A stretch of 64,000 nucleotides of DNA from a bacterium (GTDB lineage Bacteria; Campylobacterota; Campylobacteria; Campylobacterales; Sulfurimonadaceae), in assembly GCA_018822665.1 (NCBI GenBank), contig JAHJJX010000027.1:434001-498000 (forward strand), written 5' to 3'. Each line of letters starts with the position of its first letter. The stretch's first letter is position 1. This document shows positions 56,001 to 63,512 of this stretch, piece by piece. Under the pieces are notes generated by a model that had not been told where the DNA came from, made no database searches, and saw only the letters and a program-made list of their open reading frames with translations. Both the position numbers and the translations under genes were made by a program.

Positions 56001-56021
56001 TGTTTTAAACTGAAACTTCAT
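53004..56021 (-). CDS. Type III restriction subunit (Res) of the second system
   Basis: A 1005-residue protein from ATG 56021 (AAGGA upstream; MKFQFKTQAYQSDAAGAVVE). Helicase motifs: Walker A METGTGKT (94-101), motif II LLIDEPQRLG, and motif VI in RQEIGRGLRICVD. The C-terminal nuclease is PD-(D/E)XK type: NPDWAVVFERADKK then VAETKGN. Res works with Mod to cut DNA after ATP-driven diffusion between two sites. It is intact, unlike the res gene at 7427. It is the last gene of the four-gene defence operon. Confidence 0.92.
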   Translation of the reverse strand: MKFQFKTQAYQSDAAGAVVELFEGQSRGVREDISERKIIETGLIKEEQIIKRFSNKELEPHLDMLANIQKVQKKDELLKMSVDMKAKLNFSVEMETGTGKTFVYTKTIFELHKRYGWSKFIIIVPSIAIREGVHKSLEITAEHFKLKYGKKIRYFIYDTKNSSNLTNISTFANSSEIEVIIMNFQAFATASSESRKIYEKQDSMQSRRPIEVISGTKPILLIDEPQRLGKTAQSKLQEFKPLFTLRYSATHKEDFHKIYRLDAIDAYNQKLVKKISVKAIDVKGESATGGYVYFDTIVLSKEKNPHAVLEIDVKLKESISKKIVRVHEGDNLFKLSNELSEYSDNFVVAQINGFENSIRFLNGVKLQTGEVNGSVGEKHLRRIQIRETVRSHIKKEKELFQKNIKVLSLFFIDEVAKYRVYDENKTLIKGEYEEIFEEEYAKVLEEERTLFDEKYFQYVDSFSVDSIHKGYFSIDKKGRPLTKESEISNDVRAYDLIMKEKEKLLSFAEPTRFIFSHSALKEGWDNPNVFQICTLKHSNSSDSKRQEIGRGLRICVDKDGIRQDVSLLESAFFEVNNLTVIASESYEEFASTLQKEILESLSRETKITVEVLSKITLANKKGEKLKIDKTLAAALVEDWKKKGYIGEDEFITHKAIQDFKNDDFEVLPQFAGFEKELGELVKKASSSVVVKGMIGNEKAISEMTLKPNENFDKKEFQELWKKINAQATYKINVASDELIKSSVEAIHQTLEVTKVKVHIASSSQKESLKVDDLAKEKSMMQEVQNSYESVSYELGATKYDLVGEVVKNTQLTRKTIVAILSEIRENKFAMFKTNPEDFIIKITKIINMQKAKMLVSGIKYFKSDAVYETDIFTIPHFKCNLATDTIEVKKHIYDYLKSDSGVERDFARNMDSGQIVVYAKLPNDFKIPTPMGNYNPDWAVVFERADKKNIYFVAETKGNCDALQLKGSEDLKIQYAKKYFECLNDASITYDCVKDYGELMDKVLR

Positions 56022-56141
56022 AAAATTTTCCTTGACTTTATAATATTGATTTGTTACAATCATCCCCATAATTACCTTCGGGTCACGCTCTGTATCTTGC
56101 AGAGTGTCTAAATCACTCTAAAAAATTCTTAATTTTTTCTT

Positions 56142-58037
56142 TTATATAACCGATACAGTTGTAACACTTGCCAACTCTTGCAAAGCATTTATCTTGTCGT
56201 TATCATCTGCGAAACAGCCGTCTTTTAGAACGACTTGGTAGGGTTTGAGTTTTTTTATCTCTTGGATGGCAGCTTGTGAGATAGTGTCTTCAAGACATGC
56301 TATGAGTTCGTTGTTTTCTAGCAGGTAGAGTTTTGTGCCCTCCACTGTTTGGGGTGTTATTTTGAGTGAAAGCTCTATGCCGAGGTCGAGCATTATTTGA
56401 AACAGCAAATCTAGGTCGGTTCTCTCTTCTTTGATATTTGTTTGAAAGTCAAAAATATCTTTTTGTGTAAGATTGTTTGGATGATAATAAACATCTTTGA
56501 AATTTGTGGTGTCGAGTCTTAGAACTCTAAAGCCGATGTCAAGATTGCCGTCATTGCGAGGCTTTGCCGAAGCAATCTTCATTTCGTCGTTGCGAGGCTT
56601 TGCCGAAGCAATCTCTTGTGTTATTTTAGCTCCCGCACGGCGGATTCTCTCTTTGCCTATCTCACAAATATTTTTATATCCCGCCTTGAAAGCCTCACTT
56701 TTTTCATCGGTCGCTTCAGGGAGTTGCACCATGATAAACTTACGATTTCCGCCATCTTCAGAGTTTAGTTGCATGACGGCATGTGCGGTTGTGGCTGAAC
56801 CGCTGAAGAAGTCGAGGATTATTTCATTGTCATTGTTTTGGAGATGAAATAATAGTTTTTTGATTAATGTCGTAGGTTTTACTGTTTCAAAATCATGTTC
56901 TTTTGTGTCAAGTGTTTCCGATAATTCCGTTTTTCCTGTTTCTGCCGTTCCGTAAGCTTCTTTATTAAAAAAATGAGACCAAAAAGGATAATACTTTTTT
57001 ATATCTTCATCTTCTGGTCGTATTTTGAAAAAAACCTTATTATCAATTCTAACAATATCATTTCTCAGTAAGAATTCATTAATAGTATCTTGTCCAACTT
57101 TCCATTGTTTATTCTCATTTGGCAAAATTCCTAAAATTGGATATATCATGGTAGCTCGTCCTCTCATACCTAGAGCAGACATTTCCTCTATCAATTTATA
57201 TCTAAATACACCTCTTTCATCGTCCAAGTCATAATTTTTATTACCAGACACCTCTAAATTAAATCTAATTTTATTTATATTTTTTTTGTAAGTTAATATA
57301 TATTCTGTTTTAGATTGAAACATATTTTTTGCATCAAGAGTATTTTGTGCTTTGGTTCGTTTTTCCCAAGTAATATTCCCTACAAAATTCCCTTCCCCAA
57401 AAACCTCATCACAAATCTTTCTCAAATTGTGCACTTCGTTATCATCTATGCTTATAAAAATTACCCCATCCTCTTTGAGTAAATCCCTCGCCACCAAAAG
57501 CCTTTCATACATCATGCTCAGCCAGTCGCTATGAAATCTTCCGTTGCTGTCCGTGTTTTTAAAGAGTTTGTTTCCCTCTTCATCTCTCATTCTAATCGCA
57601 TCTTCAAAATCTGCTTTACTTTGCGTAAAGTTGTCACGGTAAACAAAATCTTTGCCCGTGTTATACGGCGGGTCGATGTAAATCATCTTGATTTTGTTTA
57701 AGTAACTCTCACTTAAAAGCTTCAACACTTCAAAGTTATCGCCCTCGATGTAGAGATTTTGCGTGTTCTCAAAATCGACACTCTCATTTACGCATGGGCG
57801 CAGGGTTTTATTTATACTGCTGTTTGCTTTGAGAAGTGAGGCTTTTTTACCCACCCAGTCAAGGCGGTATCGCTCCTCATCGCCCTCGACTATACTCTCG
57901 CTGAGTATTTGTCTGAGCAAATCAAAATCTATTTTACTTTCACTCACGGCATGTGGAAATAGCTCCTTGAGTATTTCCACATGCCGATTAGTTTTGTTTG
58001 GTGTTTGCATCTCTAATTTTTTAATCTTTTGCATCAT
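56142..58037 (-). CDS. Type III methyltransferase (Mod) of the second system, with in-frame repeat insert
   Basis: A 631-residue beta-class adenine methyltransferase. Motif IV is IDPPYNTG (121-128); motif I is DFFSGSATTAHAV near residue 405-415; the AT-rich recognition segment lies between. At about residues 475-497 two tandem copies of a ~30-base repeat add IASAKPRND twice, just before the family segment LDIGFRVLRLD. Two GGCATGTGG words in inverted order (57948, 57977) form a 14-bp stem within the first 40 codons. It overlaps the DUF4391 gene by 17 bases. Confidence 0.9.
   Translation of the reverse strand: MMQKIKKLEMQTPNKTNRHVEILKELFPHAVSESKIDFDLLRQILSESIVEGDEERYRLDWVGKKASLLKANSSINKTLRPCVNESVDFENTQNLYIEGDNFEVLKLLSESYLNKIKMIYIDPPYNTGKDFVYRDNFTQSKADFEDAIRMRDEEGNKLFKNTDSNGRFHSDWLSMMYERLLVARDLLKEDGVIFISIDDNEVHNLRKICDEVFGEGNFVGNITWEKRTKAQNTLDAKNMFQSKTEYILTYKKNINKIRFNLEVSGNKNYDLDDERGVFRYKLIEEMSALGMRGRATMIYPILGILPNENKQWKVGQDTINEFLLRNDIVRIDNKVFFKIRPEDEDIKKYYPFWSHFFNKEAYGTAETGKTELSETLDTKEHDFETVKPTTLIKKLLFHLQNNDNEIILDFFSGSATTAHAVMQLNSEDGGNRKFIMVQLPEATDEKSEAFKAGYKNICEIGKERIRRAGAKITQEIASAKPRNDEMKIASAKPRNDGNLDIGFRVLRLDTTNFKDVYYHPNNLTQKDIFDFQTNIKEERTDLDLLFQIMLDLGIELSLKITPQTVEGTKLYLLENNELIACLEDTISQAAIQEIKKLKPYQVVLKDGCFADDNDKINALQELASVTTVSVI
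56549..56614 (-). repeat. Two tandem copies of a dispersed-type repeat inside mod
   Basis: Plus-strand copies at 56549-56578 and 56585-56614, 36 bases (12 codons) apart and differing at one base. Each reads CGTCATTGCGAGGC then TTTGCCGAAGCAATCT. Words of the kind GTCATTGCGAGG...GAAGCAATC are widespread intergenic repeats in many bacteria. Here the frame is kept, as with Rickettsia palindromic elements that sit within genes. Confidence 0.85.
57948..57985. repeat. Inverted pair of GGCATGTGG words inside mod
   Basis: GGCATGTGGAAATA (57948-57961) and TATTTCCACATGCC (57972-57985) form a perfect 14-bp stem with a 10-base loop. The gene reads them as RHVE and PHA. It would give a strong hairpin near the 5' end of the mod message. 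Confidence 0.85.
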
Positions 58038-58638
58038 TTTCCTTTAGTAAGTTTTGAAATTCTTGTTCAAGCGGTTTGAGTATTCGGCTGAGTTCTAACT
58101 GCTTTTTAAACTGCTTCTCGTTTTTGATTTTATTTTCTAGTGCTTGTATCTCTTTGCCAAGCGTTTGTACTTTTTGCTCAAGTGCTAAACTCTCTTTAAA
58201 ATCCTTTGTCGTGCTTACATGTAAAAAAGATTTGACTATATTTTGATACACTTTTTCAAGAGTAGTGTCGCTAAAACTAAACTCTTTTACCTCATCCCAC
58301 TCTGAATAAAAGTACCTTTTCTCTTCAAGTAACGAGATACCAAAACAAAAATGCTCTTCATGCACAAACTTGTAAAGTATGGGCAGAGATATGATTGCAT
58401 CTATGGCTTTGATGGCGTTTTTTGGTATCTTTTTTTCATGTAACACTATTTCAAATAGAAGTATTTCAGGCACTTTTACTGTTTTTTCTATGTTGATGGT
58501 GTGCGGAGAGAGTTTATGTGTGAGTGTGATTTTGACGACAGTTTTAAAAACTTTTTTGCCTTTTGGTGTTTTGGCTTCAAAAACTTTTTTTGGCAAAAAT
58601 TTATCGGCTAAAGTTGATTTTGGAAGTGCAAAACTCAT
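58021..58638 (-). CDS. DUF4391-type protein of the type III defence operon
   Basis: A 205-residue protein resembling the DUF4391 family (PF14335). The first ~130 residues are mixed alpha/beta with a conserved-looking LFEIVLHEKKIPKNAIKAID stretch; residues ~150-200 are a coiled coil (QTLGKEIQALENKIKNEKQF). It overlaps the helicase gene by four bases and the mod gene by 17, so it belongs to the same transcript. Genes of this family often sit between an SNF2-like helicase and type III mod genes. Molecular role unknown; it may bridge the helicase to Mod-Res. Confidence 0.7.
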   Translation of the reverse strand: MSFALPKSTLADKFLPKKVFEAKTPKGKKVFKTVVKITLTHKLSPHTINIEKTVKVPEILLFEIVLHEKKIPKNAIKAIDAIISLPILYKFVHEEHFCFGISLLEEKRYFYSEWDEVKEFSFSDTTLEKVYQNIVKSFLHVSTTKDFKESLALEQKVQTLGKEIQALENKIKNEKQFKKQLELSRILKPLEQEFQNLLKENDAKD

Positions 58639-61600
58639 CTAATAACCACAAAAGCTATGAGTTCAAAATCATCTAATCCACTCACATCATTTTGCAAAAA
58701 TGTCGTTGCTCCACCGCTAAAAAGCGACTCTATATCGCTCATCTCTTTTGTGGCAACGATGGAAGAGATAGCATCGCCTAAAAGATTTGAGTAAACATTC
58801 ATCTCTTTACCGTCTTTTGTCTCTTCGTTAAAACGAGTGTAAACCTCTCGCAAAGGTTCATCCTCGCCTTTGCAAAGAACTCTTAGCGTGTCGAGTATAT
58901 TTTTTACTTGTAAATGATTTGATTTAACTATGCCCTCTTTATCGACATAAACCAGATAAAAAGGGTGCAGTTGGTTGACGTTGTCTATGTTGACATCATT
59001 GTTTATATTTTTAAGAACAAAAATCACTCCCTCATGTATGTTTTTGCCCTCATCTTTTTTACAAACAGTATGTAATCCGCTACTCACATCTTTTATGTCG
59101 CCTTTTGTTTGCAAAAAATTGACCAAATCCATGCGAAAATCATTCAGCCCCAAATCTGTTATGGAGATAGAACTCTCAATATCTTCTATGTCCACCACTT
59201 CGGTTTGGAGCTTTTGCAGTTGTGTTTTTCTAAAATCCATCTCGCTTGATTTGTTCGTGAGAACATTATCTTCACCCGTTGCCGTGGTATCGACCATAAA
59301 CATGCGGGTTTCCACTCTGTTTTTAAGGTTTATGTACTCATCAAGGCTGATTTGCGGCCAAAAGTTTATAAGCTGAATAAACTCGTTTTTACTCCCGATT
59401 CTGTCAACTCGTCCAAACCGCTGAATAATGCGCACAGGGTTCCAGTGAATATCGTAGTTGATGAGAGTGTCGCAATCTTGCAGGTTTTGCCCTTCGCTTA
59501 TGCAGTCGGTGGCTATGAGAATGTCTATCTGTTTTTCATCTGCTTTGAGACTTTTGTTTTTTGAGAGCGGGGAGAAGTGGCATAAAATATTATTAAATTC
59601 ATTGTGAATGCCAAGTGTTGTTTTGTTGAGACTGCTTCCCGTGATTTTTGCACTTTGGAGTCCTAAAGAGAGATTGAACTCTTTTAGCTCTTCATAGAGG
59701 TAGTTTGCCGTATCTGCAAAAGCTGTAAAAATGAGTATTTTTTTATTTCGGCTATTGATAGGGTTTTGCAGTTTTTCTTTGATTTTGGATTTTAAGATAT
59801 TGAGTTTTGTATCATGCAAGGGTGTTACTTTTTGCATCTCTTCTAAAATACTAAGTGCTATTTGCAAATCTTCAAGCAAATCTTGCTTCCAGCCTAAAGT
59901 GTTCATGTCGCTTAGGTTGATTTTTACTTTTTTGCCTATGCTAAAATCATCATCAAGCCACTCTTCATTTTCTATATCTTCAAGCTCCATGGAGTTTATA
60001 TCTTCAATAGAGCCCTCATTTGTGGCTTCAAACGCATCTATTTTTGTTTTGACAAGTTGAATATTTGAAGCAAAATGCTCCAGCGTGATTCTAAAGCTAT
60101 CGACAGAGCTCTCCAGCCTTTTGAGGAAATTGACACGCATTAAAATTTTGAGATTGTTTTCTCTGTTTTTTTGTTTTAAAACTCTTTTGTTGTCTGTTTT
60201 GTTGTCGTAAAGGTTGCTGTAAAAATCAACTTTGCTATCCAAAATATAGTCAAACGGGCTGTAAACAGACATGTTAAAACTTGAGAGTTTTTTGTAAATT
60301 GCATCGATTTTCATCACATGTTGGAGTTCTGTTATGTCGCTTCGTATGGTTTGGGGTGCTAGCCTTGTAGGAAATTTACCGATGCTTTGCATGTCATAGT
60401 ATTTTTCAATATGTCTTCTGCTTCGTGCGATGGTTACGGAGTCTAAGAGCTTGAAAAAGTCAAAATTGAGGTTAAGTTCATCAAGAAGTTTTTTTGTCGT
60501 TCTTGCCTCATGCGGGAGTTTTGACCAGTTGTTAAATGTAAGCTGCGCTTTTCGCAAAATCGCATCTATGGAGTTACTCACTCCAAGTTTGTCATCTTTT
60601 AAATGTGTATGACCCTCGTAAGCGAGTGAGAGTTGATTTTTTAAATCATTAAAACGGTTATTTACGGGTGTTGCCGAGAGCATCAAAAGTTTTGTTTTAA
60701 CACCCGTTTTTATGGTGCTAAGAAGTTTTTGGTATCTTGTGGTTTTCTCTTTTCTTGCATCGTTATTTCTAAAATTGTGCGATTCATCAATCACTATCAA
60801 ATCATAATTTGCCCAATGAATGCGTGACAAATCTACGCCGTTTGAAAATCCTTTATCCCGTAAAAGGTCGGTATGATATAAAACGGCATAGTTAAATCTA
60901 TCTTTTAAAAGTGGATTGTCTTCGTAGTTGTTTAGAAATGTTTTCCAGTTGTCGCCTAGTTTTTTTGGACAAAGCACCAAAATAGATTTGTTTCTCTCTT
61001 GATAATATTTGATTACTCCAAGAGCCGTAAAAGTTTTGCCGAGTCCAACGCTGTCGGCTAATATACAACCGTTATATCTCTCAAGTTTGTTTATAAGTCC
61101 TAAAACTGCATCTTTTTGAAAATCATAAAGCATGCTCCAGATAATGCTAGTTTTGAAACCTGTTTTTTCATTTGCAAGTTCATCTTCATTCAAATCTTCC
61201 AAAAATTCATTGAAGATTTGATATAAAATAAGATAATAGATTGATTCAGGTGCATTTTCTTTGTAAAGATTGTCTATGTAAGCGATGACTTCATTTGTAA
61301 TATCTTTTAAAATATTTTCATCGCCCCAGACTTTATCAAAGCTTTTTAGAAACTCTTTCGTGGTTGTGGTATCTTCGATTTTGTTGATAATTCTTAGAGC
61401 GGAATTGTCCTTTTTATAGCCAAATCCCGCACTGCTAAACTCATCCATTCCCAAATAAACAGACTTTTCTTCATTGGTATTTTCAAGTATAAACATGGGC
61501 TGAATCGAACTTTTGCCGCGGTTAGATTTGAACTTTACTTTTTGTTCGCACCAAACTTTGCACTCTTTGGCAATATGCCGCCCTTTGAGTTCGTTTTTTA

Positions 61601-61877
61601 GATTTATCTCAAACGCTGAACCGCTTATGGATTTTTCTCTGTTGGATGTGTTGATTGCAAATAGTTTGCTTTTTTTTTCTTTTTCATCGATTTGCATAAA
61701 AGTCGGGTCTGTAAAGATGAAACGGAGTTCTTCTATTTTACCGAGCTCTTTTTTAAGAGACTCAAATCCGTAAATTGAAAAGATAGACGCTGCAACGCTG
61801 AGTTTGCTTGTTTTTGTCATGGAAATTTTTAAATCATCGCCAACAATATTTATTTTATTATCGAAAGTTTTAATCAA
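58635..61877 (-). CDS. SNF2-family helicase of the second type III system
   Basis: A 1080-residue protein with TTG start 61877 (AAGGA upstream). The N-terminal ~200 residues resemble a phospholipase-D-like fold found ahead of such helicases, but I do not see a full HKD motif. SF2 motifs: Walker A ADSVGLGKT near 276, motif II VIDESHNF near 362, SATPVNNR, and motif VI QRFGRVDRIG near 824. It is the first gene of helicase-DUF4391-mod-res. It may add DNA translocation or a second restriction activity to the type III pair. Confidence 0.85.
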   Translation of the reverse strand: MIKTFDNKINIVGDDLKISMTKTSKLSVAASIFSIYGFESLKKELGKIEELRFIFTDPTFMQIDEKEKKSKLFAINTSNREKSISGSAFEINLKNELKGRHIAKECKVWCEQKVKFKSNRGKSSIQPMFILENTNEEKSVYLGMDEFSSAGFGYKKDNSALRIINKIEDTTTTKEFLKSFDKVWGDENILKDITNEVIAYIDNLYKENAPESIYYLILYQIFNEFLEDLNEDELANEKTGFKTSIIWSMLYDFQKDAVLGLINKLERYNGCILADSVGLGKTFTALGVIKYYQERNKSILVLCPKKLGDNWKTFLNNYEDNPLLKDRFNYAVLYHTDLLRDKGFSNGVDLSRIHWANYDLIVIDESHNFRNNDARKEKTTRYQKLLSTIKTGVKTKLLMLSATPVNNRFNDLKNQLSLAYEGHTHLKDDKLGVSNSIDAILRKAQLTFNNWSKLPHEARTTKKLLDELNLNFDFFKLLDSVTIARSRRHIEKYYDMQSIGKFPTRLAPQTIRSDITELQHVMKIDAIYKKLSSFNMSVYSPFDYILDSKVDFYSNLYDNKTDNKRVLKQKNRENNLKILMRVNFLKRLESSVDSFRITLEHFASNIQLVKTKIDAFEATNEGSIEDINSMELEDIENEEWLDDDFSIGKKVKINLSDMNTLGWKQDLLEDLQIALSILEEMQKVTPLHDTKLNILKSKIKEKLQNPINSRNKKILIFTAFADTANYLYEELKEFNLSLGLQSAKITGSSLNKTTLGIHNEFNNILCHFSPLSKNKSLKADEKQIDILIATDCISEGQNLQDCDTLINYDIHWNPVRIIQRFGRVDRIGSKNEFIQLINFWPQISLDEYINLKNRVETRMFMVDTTATGEDNVLTNKSSEMDFRKTQLQKLQTEVVDIEDIESSISITDLGLNDFRMDLVNFLQTKGDIKDVSSGLHTVCKKDEGKNIHEGVIFVLKNINNDVNIDNVNQLHPFYLVYVDKEGIVKSNHLQVKNILDTLRVLCKGEDEPLREVYTRFNEETKDGKEMNVYSNLLGDAISSIVATKEMSDIESLFSGGATTFLQNDVSGLDDFELIAFVVIR

Positions 61878-61900
61878 GAATTTCCTTAGTTTTAAAAAAG

Positions 61901-61965
61901 CAATCTAATATATTAGATTGAGAAAAATATCTTAACACATTAGACTTTATAATCTAATATATTAG
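61901..61965. promoter_or_regulatory. Palindromic operator of the second defence operon
   Basis: CAATCTAATATATTAGATTG (61901-61920) is a perfect 20-bp palindrome 24 bases upstream of the helicase start. A second, partial copy, AATCTAATATATTAG (61951-61965), lies eight bases before the XRE gene start. Two copies between divergent genes are typical of autoregulating HTH controllers such as restriction C-proteins. Confidence 0.75.
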
Positions 61966-61973
61966 GGTGACCG

Positions 61974-62228
61974 TTGAAAGATATTGATGATTTGCCAAAC
62001 GACTTTTCTGAACAACTGCATAAAAATATTGGTAAAAATGTGAGCAGAATAAGAAAGTTAAAAAATATATCTCAATTGAAATTAGCATATGCATTAGGCT
62101 ATAAATCGGTTTCACCTATTTCTAGTGCTGAAATTTACTACAATAATATACATTTCAATGTTGAACAACTTGTGAAAATCGCTTATATTTTAGAGTGTGA
62201 AGTGAATGATTTTTTTGAAAATATTTAG
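61974..62228 (+). CDS. XRE-family HTH regulator, probable R-M controller
   Basis: An 84-residue one-domain regulator with TTG start 61974 (AGGGTGA upstream). The HTH is VSRIRKLKNISQLKLAYALG followed by SVSPISSAEIYYNN, and the C-terminal helices are EQLVKIAYILECEVNDFFEN. It is similar in size and plan to restriction-modification C-proteins. It is divergent from the helicase operon with two palindromes between, so it likely sets expression of the operon and itself. Confidence 0.85.
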   Translation: MKDIDDLPNDFSEQLHKNIGKNVSRIRKLKNISQLKLAYALGYKSVSPISSAEIYYNNIHFNVEQLVKIAYILECEVNDFFENI

Positions 62229-62305
62229 TAAAGTAGAATTTAACCGCTCTTTGACTACACTTGCACATCAAAATTACAAATTTCTAAAATATACGAAGGA
62301 AAAAA

Positions 62306-62809
62306 ATGAATTGGTTTTTTATAACATTAGGATACAGCGGTTTATCTCCAAAGGCACCTGGAACGGCGGGGAGTATCGTTGCCCTGCTGCTTGGCATGTG
62401 GATATTAATTGCTTTTGATGCTCAAACTCTTTTTTTAGCCTCACTTCTCATCACTGTTATCGCCATTAAATCCATCAATCAATATGAAGAGATGAGCGGA
62501 ATTCATGATGATAAACGCATAGTCATCGATGAATTGGCCGGCATGTGGTTTGCTCTGAGCGTTGCGCCTGCCCTGAGCGTTGGACTCCATGAAGTCTCTG
62601 ATTTTCACAATGGATTTTTAATACAAAGCTTGCTCTCTTTTGCTCTTTTTAGATATTTTGACATTAAAAAACCCTCTATCATCGGCAGAATCGACAGAGA
62701 AGCAAAAGGCGGCATCGGCGTTATGGGCGATGATATTATTGCCGGATTTGCAGCGGGAATACTAAGTGCGGTAATCTGGCAAGGCATATTGGCTCTGCAA
62801 GGTTTTTAA
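62306..62809 (+). CDS. pgpA: Phosphatidylglycerophosphatase A
   Basis: A 167-residue membrane enzyme that makes phosphatidylglycerol. Family blocks are KAPGTAGSIVALLLG at the start, KRIVIDELAGMW with the conserved acidic pair, FDIKKPSIIGRID and GGIGVMGDDIIAG. About four membrane segments are visible. Two GGCATGTGG words are read as GMW (62393, 62540). Confidence 0.93.
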   Translation: MNWFFITLGYSGLSPKAPGTAGSIVALLLGMWILIAFDAQTLFLASLLITVIAIKSINQYEEMSGIHDDKRIVIDELAGMWFALSVAPALSVGLHEVSDFHNGFLIQSLLSFALFRYFDIKKPSIIGRIDREAKGGIGVMGDDIIAGFAAGILSAVIWQGILALQGF

Positions 62810-62811
62810 AT

Positions 62812-63006
62812 ATGGGTTGGACCTGCCAGCATGACTATAAAGGGGAGTGCAAACTTCTCATGAAACCTTGTTTACCCGGTATCAAAGGGTGTATTTTAAA
62901 CAAAAGTGAATATATTTTTAGTACGGGAAGTTATGAAGAGGACAAAAAAAGAAAAGAGCAAAGTATCCAAGAGATTGACTTTGCTGCTCTTGCAAAATTT
63001 CATTAA
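62812..63006 (+). CDS. Small four-cysteine protein after pgpA
   Basis: A 64-residue protein two bases after pgpA. The N-terminal half has four evenly spaced cysteines, C5, C13, C20 and C27 (GWTCQHDYKGEC..., KPCLPGIKGC), and the rest is a charged helix. The spacing could hold a metal or Fe-S cluster. I do not recognise the family. The last codons overlap the end of the convergent gene by four bases. Confidence 0.65.
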   Translation: MGWTCQHDYKGECKLLMKPCLPGIKGCILNKSEYIFSTGSYEEDKKRKEQSIQEIDFAALAKFH

Positions 63007-63509
63007 ACAAACATTGGGTCTGAAGTCGGCTCTATCTCTTGGAAATCTTCTATAATCGTATGAAACATTCGCATTGTTTTTTGCGCTTTTGCAATTTGCT
63101 CATCAAAAATAGATTTTGAGGAAGGAAAGTTCTCCGCGAGTTCTTTATAGATAAGAATACGCCCATTGATGTGTTTGTCCACTTCTGTGAATGCTTCTTT
63201 GAGGTACTCTTTTTTTGTTGTATGTCTAAATAAGGCTCTCACCATCTTCACACGTTCTTTGATAGGAATGGACTCATCTATCGCTTCGGCAATTCTCTTA
63301 ATATCTAAACGAGACAAATACACTCCGCTGTGTGCAGGCGCTAAAAGCTTTGATGTGAGAGCATCCACAAACTGGGGAACAGCTTCTTCATCCTCTTTGT
63401 CGCCCGCATCTGGATTTTGATTCGCACCGGATTCGGGGTCAAGTGAGCACTTCTCATGTACAAATTTATCAAACTCCGCTCTTAAATCGCTTAAATCATC
63501 TTTATTCAT
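63003..63509 (-). CDS. Hypothetical 168-residue helical protein
   Basis: I do not recognise this soluble protein. Residues 1-45 are acidic and likely disordered (GANQNPDAGDKEDEEAV), and the rest is alpha-helical (LDIKRIAEAIDESIPIKERV, LFRHTTKKEYLKEAFTEVDK). It follows the AroE-like gene by three bases on the same strand. It has no membrane segment and no cysteine cluster, with only one Cys. Confidence 0.7.
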   Translation of the reverse strand: MNKDDLSDLRAEFDKFVHEKCSLDPESGANQNPDAGDKEDEEAVPQFVDALTSKLLAPAHSGVYLSRLDIKRIAEAIDESIPIKERVKMVRALFRHTTKKEYLKEAFTEVDKHINGRILIYKELAENFPSSKSIFDEQIAKAQKTMRMFHTIIEDFQEIEPTSDPMFV

Positions 63510-63512
63510 AAA

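Noticed and set aside
53004-61877. DISARM or BREX system
   Set aside because: Methyltransferase, helicase and nuclease genes occur together, but Mod and Res have classical type III layouts, and no PglZ, BrxC, DrmB or DUF1998-type gene is visible.
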